DNA of 9,469 nt from Sedimentisphaerales bacterium (GTDB taxonomy: Bacteria > Planctomycetota > Phycisphaerae > Sedimentisphaerales > Anaerobacaceae): positions 1 through 9,469 of the forward strand of contig JAFGTU010000153.1 of the NCBI GenBank assembly GCA_016933985.1. The letters are read 5' to 3'. Positions 5,908 to 9,469 of the stretch are shown piece by piece. The notes under the pieces were generated by a model. It did no database searches. It saw only the letters and a list, made by a program, of their open reading frames with translations, and was not told where the DNA came from. Each line of letters begins with the position of its first letter. Within the stretch, counting starts at the first letter, position 1. The translations under genes were made by a program, and so were the position numbers.

Positions 5908-6168
5908 ATGGACGATACAAATCTGGAAGACAGACTCAATGAATTAGTGAAAGAATTTGGAGAAGCAGCGAATCCACAGCACAAGAAGTTGGCCAGCCTT
6001 GCCGATGAGGCACAGGCCGACCGCAAGAAGCTCGAGAAGAGCATAAACTCTTTGCAGGAATCGCTCGATTACCTGCGGGTCTGCATCAAGTATCAGCTTT
6101 TCGATCTTGAGGCGACACGTCGGGAGAACGAATACCTCAGGAAGCTGCTTGAAAGCGACGGCGATTGA
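5908..6168 (+). CDS. Small conserved-looking coiled-coil protein, 86 aa
   Basis: 86 residues starting MDDTNLEDRLNEL. I chose the ATG at 5908 because AGGAG sits at 5895-5899 with an 8-bp spacer; a longer frame from 5812 has no such signal and adds an unlikely N-terminus. The protein is almost entirely helical and charged: helix one at about 6-30, then EAQADRKKLEKSINSLQESL as a heptad coil, and a distinctive C-terminal block CIKYQLFDLEATRRENEYLR. The KYxxFDLEAxRREN block reads like a conserved signature rather than random coil. I have the impression that it recurs in small planctomycete proteins, but cannot verify this. There is no signal peptide or membrane segment. It likely acts as a cytoplasmic dimer; function unknown. 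Codon use and context look host-like rather than phage-like. Confidence 0.65.
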   Translation: MDDTNLEDRLNELVKEFGEAANPQHKKLASLADEAQADRKKLEKSINSLQESLDYLRVCIKYQLFDLEATRRENEYLRKLLESDGD

Positions 6169-6209
6169 AAGGCAAACCGCCGTTACGGAGAACCAATAAT
6201 GGAGGAATT

Positions 6210-6233
6210 GGGTGTGGGCGAGGCCACCCTTTT
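6210..6233 (+). terminator. Weak intrinsic terminator candidate
   Basis: GGG..TGG (6210-6217, with a TG bulge) can pair with CCACCC (6224-6229), immediately followed by TTTT (6230-6233). It lies 42 bp after the stop of the 86-residue gene and before the next promoter, so the position is right. The stem is short and bulged and the U tract is only four. Confidence 0.35.
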
Positions 6234-6303
6234 GCGCGCATTTGTCCGAGCATCCACGCACTATCATTATCAATAACGCCGCCGATCCGGCAATTCTCAA
6301 TCG

Positions 6304-6332
6304 TTGACAAACCTTCTCAAGTCCTGTAAAAT
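6304..6332 (+). promoter_or_regulatory. Near-consensus sigma-70 promoter for the glycoside hydrolase
   Basis: TTGACA at 6304-6309, a 17-bp spacer, and TAAAAT at 6327-6332: a perfect -35 box and a five-of-six -10 box at ideal spacing. Transcription should start near 6339, giving a leader of about 45 nt before the ATG at 6384. It is the clearest promoter in the window. No operator-like repeat overlaps it, so it may be largely constitutive. Confidence 0.75.
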
Positions 6333-6383
6333 TCCTATTCCCGCTCTCGGACAGCGCATCAATCAAGTTGAAAGGGGACGTGT

Positions 6384-8078
6384 ATGGACTCGACGGGACG
6401 AACTTGCGGATTGGCACTTTGGCTGGGCATTTCTTGTATTGTGCCGGGTCTAATATGCACCCAAGATGCGGCGCTCGGCTCGGCGGAAGAGGCTGCATCG
6501 CCGGGGCCATATCTGCTGCAGCCCGATTCGTTTAAGCATTATATCGACCGGTTTGGCGAGGACGACGAAGAGCTCTACATCCAATACATATCCAACGACA
6601 AGGCGTGGGACTTTTTGCGGAGTAATGTTCCCCTCTTCGAGTGCCCGGATAAGGATTTCGAGCGGACGTATTTCTTTCGCTGGTGGACCTATCGCAAGCA
6701 TATCAAGCAGACGCCGGACGGCTTTGTGATAACCGAATTTCTTCCCAAGGTCGATTGGTCCGGCAAGCACAATACAATCAACTGCCCGGCCGGCCATCAT
6801 TTTTACGAAGGCCGATGGATACACGACGGGCAATTCCTCGATGATTACGCCGTTTTCTGGTTTCGCAAGGGGGGCGAGCCGCGGCGATACAGTTTTTGGG
6901 CCGCCAATGCGCTCTACGCCCGCTACCTCGTTCGGCCGAACGAGGAATTGATCACCGGCCTGCTCGACGATTTGGTCGAGAACTACGAGGAATGGGAGAA
7001 GGCGAGGCTCGAGCCGGACGGGCTGTTCTGGCAGATCGACGACCGCGATGGGATGGAAGTCTCTATCGGCGGCAGCGGCAAACGCGCGACGATCAATTCC
7101 TATATGTACGGCGACGCCCAAGCAATCGCCAAGATTACGAATCTTGCGGGCAAGAAGGATATTGCCGAGCGGTTTGCCGATAAGGCCAAGAGGCTCAAAG
7201 AGCTGGTTATGGAGAAGCTCTGGGACGAGCAGGCCAGGTTCTTCAAGACCCTGCCGCGAGACGAACAGAGGCTCGTCGATGTCCGCGAGCAGCACGGCTA
7301 TACGCCCTGGTACTTCAATCTGCCCGATGCCGGGGCCGGCTGCGAGGTCGCCTGGAGGCAGTTGATGGATCCGAACGGCTTCTACGCGCCATTCGGCCCG
7401 ACAACCGCAGAGCAGCGGCATCCGCGTTTTGCCGTTTCGTACGAGGGCCACCAATGCCAATGGAACGGGCCAAGCTGGCCGCTCTCGACCTCGGTGACAT
7501 TGACGGCCCTGGCCAACGTCCTGAACAACTACCAGCAGGATGCGATTAGCAAGGCCGATTACTTTGAAACGCTCGGAATCTACACTAAGTCCCACAGCCT
7601 TAAACGCGAAGACGGGCAGGTCGTGCCCTGGATCGATGAGAATCTGAATCCATTCACCGGCGATTGGATTGCGCGCAGCCGCCTGAAGGGCTGGAAGGAC
7701 GGCACGTGGAGCGACAGCAAAGGCGGCAAAGAGCGAGGCAAAGACTATAACCACTCATCCTACTGCGATCTGATAATCACCGGCCTGGTCGGCCTGCGTC
7801 CCAGGGCCGACGACACCATCGAGGTAAATCCCCTCCTTCCAGGCGATACATGGGACTGGTTTTGCCTCGATAACGTTCTATATCACGGGCGGATAATCAC
7901 GATTCTCTGGGACAAAGCCGGCAATAAGTACGGCAAGGGCAAAGGACTGCTTGTCTTCGCAGACGGCAAAAAAATCGCCTCAGCCGATTCCCTGCGTCGA
8001 ATCACAGGCAAGTTGCCTAAGAAGGTAAGCGGCACTTCCGCTGGCACAATAGACGAAGGCAGAACGTCGAGCAAATAG
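6384..8078 (+). CDS. Secreted MGH1-like (GH63-type) glycoside hydrolase
   Basis: 564 residues, probably an exported sugar-cleaving enzyme with an (alpha/alpha)6 barrel of the mannosylglycerate-hydrolase/GH63-like group. The N-terminus has a hydrophobic segment (LALWLGISCIVPGLIC, 10-25), consistent with a signal peptide; Cys 18 and 25 do not give a good lipobox. Barrel motifs in order: WWTYRKH (100-106), HHFYEGRWIHDGQFLDDY (138-155), LEPDGLFWQIDDRDGMEVS (209-227, the likely catalytic Asp region), YEGHQCQWNGPSWPLSTS (353-370), DYNHSSYCDLIITGLVGL (454-471). The C-terminus is a beta-sandwich (DTIEVNPLLPG, LYHGRIITILWDK) ending in a Lys/Ser-rich tail. The start has AAAGGGG at 6371-6377. The substrate cannot be told from sequence; mannosylglycerate and other alpha-linked glycans are possible. 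Assignment to this group is from motif pattern. Confidence 0.82.
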   Translation: MDSTGRTCGLALWLGISCIVPGLICTQDAALGSAEEAASPGPYLLQPDSFKHYIDRFGEDDEELYIQYISNDKAWDFLRSNVPLFECPDKDFERTYFFRWWTYRKHIKQTPDGFVITEFLPKVDWSGKHNTINCPAGHHFYEGRWIHDGQFLDDYAVFWFRKGGEPRRYSFWAANALYARYLVRPNEELITGLLDDLVENYEEWEKARLEPDGLFWQIDDRDGMEVSIGGSGKRATINSYMYGDAQAIAKITNLAGKKDIAERFADKAKRLKELVMEKLWDEQARFFKTLPRDEQRLVDVREQHGYTPWYFNLPDAGAGCEVAWRQLMDPNGFYAPFGPTTAEQRHPRFAVSYEGHQCQWNGPSWPLSTSVTLTALANVLNNYQQDAISKADYFETLGIYTKSHSLKREDGQVVPWIDENLNPFTGDWIARSRLKGWKDGTWSDSKGGKERGKDYNHSSYCDLIITGLVGLRPRADDTIEVNPLLPGDTWDWFCLDNVLYHGRIITILWDKAGNKYGKGKGLLVFADGKKIASADSLRRITGKLPKKVSGTSAGTIDEGRTSSK

Positions 8079-8163
8079 GCCTGGCAATTCACAAAGGTAA
8101 GAAAATGGATCTGTAAGAAGGCTACCCTCGCGCACCCGTAACATGAAGCGGGATTGGAACCGA

Positions 8164-9405
8164 TCAACTCAAGACGGAAGCCACAACTCGAATTGCTTTG
8201 GTGGGTCTTGTGGGGCAGGCGGTTTGGCAGGCTCCGCAGCCGTTGCATTTTTTCGGGTCGATGACGGGAATTAGTGAGTAGCTTTCCTTAGAGAAGATGT
8301 AGCTAATCGCTTCGTAGGGGCACCACCTCATGCACGCGGAACATTCTTTATCCTCGCTCAGGAGGCATATATCCATATCCACGCGTGGCAGGCCGATTCG
8401 TACGTTGGATTTTTCATCGGGCGGGATGCGGATAATTGCCCCGGCGGGACAGATCTCGGTGCATCGCGTGCAGTCCTCCCGGCAATAATCATTCTCGAAG
8501 CTGAGCACTGGAGTCAAAATACCGGCCCATCCTTTTTCCCCGAGATTCCTCTCAATAATCCCGTGCGGACAGGCGCGGATGCAGTTGCCGCACCGCGTGC
8601 ACAGGCCGACGAAGGTGGCCTCATCAAGTGCACCGGGAGGGCGCAGGGACGGAGCTCGTTCGGGGCCGATTCGTCGAACGGCCGCTGCGCAGCCGGCCCC
8701 TACGACCATGCCCAAAGCGGTACGTCGAGCAATCCGATACCCTGCATTCGTCTCGGCGGGCGTTCTCGTCTTGGGCGCAAACAGAGACCGGATATATCGA
8801 GAAAGTATCGCAAGCAGGTCCTGGAAGGCTCCCAGGGGACACGCTCGGGCGCACCAGAAGTTGGGCTTAAACGCGCAGGCAATCAGCAGGACGGCAAAAA
8901 GCAAGGCTGATATCCAGCTTAGGGGGACCGTTGAATATCTGGCCGTTAGAAAGATGCCGGAAAACAGGGCAAGCGGGTCGAGGTATAAGAACAGCGGATA
9001 GCCCAGGATGGCGCCGCCTAAAGTCATCGCGGCCAGCCAGTACCCGAATTGGATTCCCAGCGATGGTTTTCTCTTCAAGCGCCGCCCAAGGCAGCTTGCG
9101 CCGTCCATACACAATCCCACCGGACAGGCCCAGCGACAAAACCAGCGGTGGCGAAAGAGTGCAAAAAGAGCTGCAATGAGTCCCAGGACCATGATTGGCC
9201 GGAGAGTTCTGGTCGCCAGGAGTGAAGCAGTGGCTACGAGCGCGCTGGCGGCGGGGACATAGCGCGCGAGCGAGGTATCAGGCAGCAGCGGCAATAGGCA
9301 AAGGACAGCGGCAATCAGGCACGTACAGCGAATAAGAAACCGCAGGTGCCTCTTGCTTGTCGCCGATGGAGCGGCGGGATCGGTTTGCGGTTCTGCGATG
9401 CTCAA
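8164..9405 (-). CDS. NapH/NapG-like membrane polyferredoxin (fused)
   Basis: 413-residue iron-sulfur electron carrier that appears to join an NapH-type membrane half to an NapG/MauM-type ferredoxin half. Four or five hydrophobic segments lie between about 22 and 180. The two NapH motifs C90-x3-C94-P (FCRWACPVG) and C185-x3-C189-P (WCARACPLG) are intact. An internal twin-arginine-like stretch (RRTALGMVVGAGCAAA, from 227) marks the join, as at the front of NapG. Cluster motifs follow: CTRCGNCIRACP (269-280), C308-x3-C312-x2-C315-x3-CP, C355-x2-C358-x3-CP, and CNGCGACQTACP (387-398). It likely passes electrons between quinol and a periplasmic or membrane partner. There is no nap operon here, so nitrate reduction is not implied. 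It starts at TTG (9405-9403), overlapping the upstream stop as TTGA, with AGGAGG (+ strand 9416-9421) ten bases upstream. Confidence 0.85.
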   Translation of the reverse strand: MSIAEPQTDPAAPSATSKRHLRFLIRCTCLIAAVLCLLPLLPDTSLARYVPAASALVATASLLATRTLRPIMVLGLIAALFALFRHRWFCRWACPVGLCMDGASCLGRRLKRKPSLGIQFGYWLAAMTLGGAILGYPLFLYLDPLALFSGIFLTARYSTVPLSWISALLFAVLLIACAFKPNFWCARACPLGAFQDLLAILSRYIRSLFAPKTRTPAETNAGYRIARRTALGMVVGAGCAAAVRRIGPERAPSLRPPGALDEATFVGLCTRCGNCIRACPHGIIERNLGEKGWAGILTPVLSFENDYCREDCTRCTEICPAGAIIRIPPDEKSNVRIGLPRVDMDICLLSEDKECSACMRWCPYEAISYIFSKESYSLIPVIDPKKCNGCGACQTACPTRPTKAIRVVASVLS

Positions 9406-9469
9406 CCGAGGTATGCCTCCTGTTGGCGAAGGATTTTCTGAATCTTGGCGACATCGGCGTCGCGGGGGG
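9402..9469 (-). CDS. Upstream partner gene, last 21 codons only
   Basis: The frame runs from the window edge to a TGA at 9404-9402, giving a C-terminus DADVAKIQKILRQQEAYLG. Its stop overlaps the TTG start of the polyferredoxin gene by 3 of 4 bases (TTGA), which indicates an operon with coupled translation. Too little is visible to identify it. A DUF362-type iron-sulfur protein is a possibility because such genes often pair with NapGH-like proteins, but nothing seen here proves it. Confidence 0.55.
   Translation of the reverse strand, partial: PRDADVAKIQKILRQQEAYLG

Noticed and set aside
6165..6200. GGCAAACC after the 86-residue gene, resembling the core of a c-di-GMP (GEMM) riboswitch
   Set aside because: The other conserved GEMM blocks (such as GGGACGCAAAGC) are absent nearby and it lies far from the next gene.
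6199..6276. 25-codon ORF starting ATGGAGGAA with GGAG upstream
   Set aside because: Very short, overlaps the terminator candidate, and has no recognisable features.
6450..7754. 434-residue - strand open frame opposite the glycoside hydrolase
   Set aside because: It is the antisense shadow of a clearly recognised gene; high GC at codon ends leaves the opposite frame open.
1..9469. CRISPR array, tRNA, rRNA or complete insertion sequence
   Set aside because: No regularly spaced repeats, no cloverleaf with a T-loop GTTCRA motif, no rRNA-like sequence, and no IS-type terminal inverted repeats with a catalytic transposase were seen.

Overview
The window joins two different kinds of DNA. Positions 1 to about 5400 are part of a tailed-phage (HK97-like) prophage or prophage remnant, with every gene on the + strand. 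Positions from about 5900 to the end look like ordinary bacterial chromosome. The host is probably a planctomycete of the Phycisphaerae type. This is inferred from the moderately high GC of the genes, the weak or variable ribosome binding sites, and the pair of host genes (a secreted MGH1-like glycoside hydrolase and a NapH/NapG-type polyferredoxin). No rRNA, tRNA or other marker gene is present to confirm it.

Phage part. The order is: the 3' end of a prohead protease gene (2-508), the HK97-type major capsid protein (517-1704), a 149-residue probable structural protein (1797-2246), a tail tape-measure-like protein (2317-4065), a zinc-finger/coiled-coil protein with a Gam-like layout (4091-4642), a small membrane protein (4639-4890), and a protein resembling the N-terminal DNA-binding part of a Mu-type transposase (4880-5317). 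The last three genes overlap and are probably translationally coupled. Two things are odd. There is no room between capsid and tape measure for connector, major tail or tail-chaperone genes. The transposase-like protein also stops before any catalytic domain, at the downstream end of the element. Together with the Gam-like protein it suggests a Mu-like (transposable) phage that has been rearranged, or an unusually compact element. RNA hairpins lie at each of the first three gene junctions.

Junction. From about 5318 to 5907 there is AT-richer DNA with no convincing host gene. It holds a 9-bp-stem hairpin, a pair of 11-bp direct repeats 20 bp apart, a 14-bp perfect palindrome, and a possible 56-residue overlapping ORF. 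This is the likely prophage/chromosome boundary.

Host part. A small coiled-coil protein (5908-6168) is followed by a weak terminator candidate. A near-consensus sigma-70 promoter (6304-6332) then drives a secreted glycoside hydrolase (6384-8078). Convergent to it on the - strand is an NapH-NapG-like membrane iron-sulfur protein (8164-9405). It starts at a TTG that overlaps the stop of an upstream partner gene, of which only the last 21 codons are visible.
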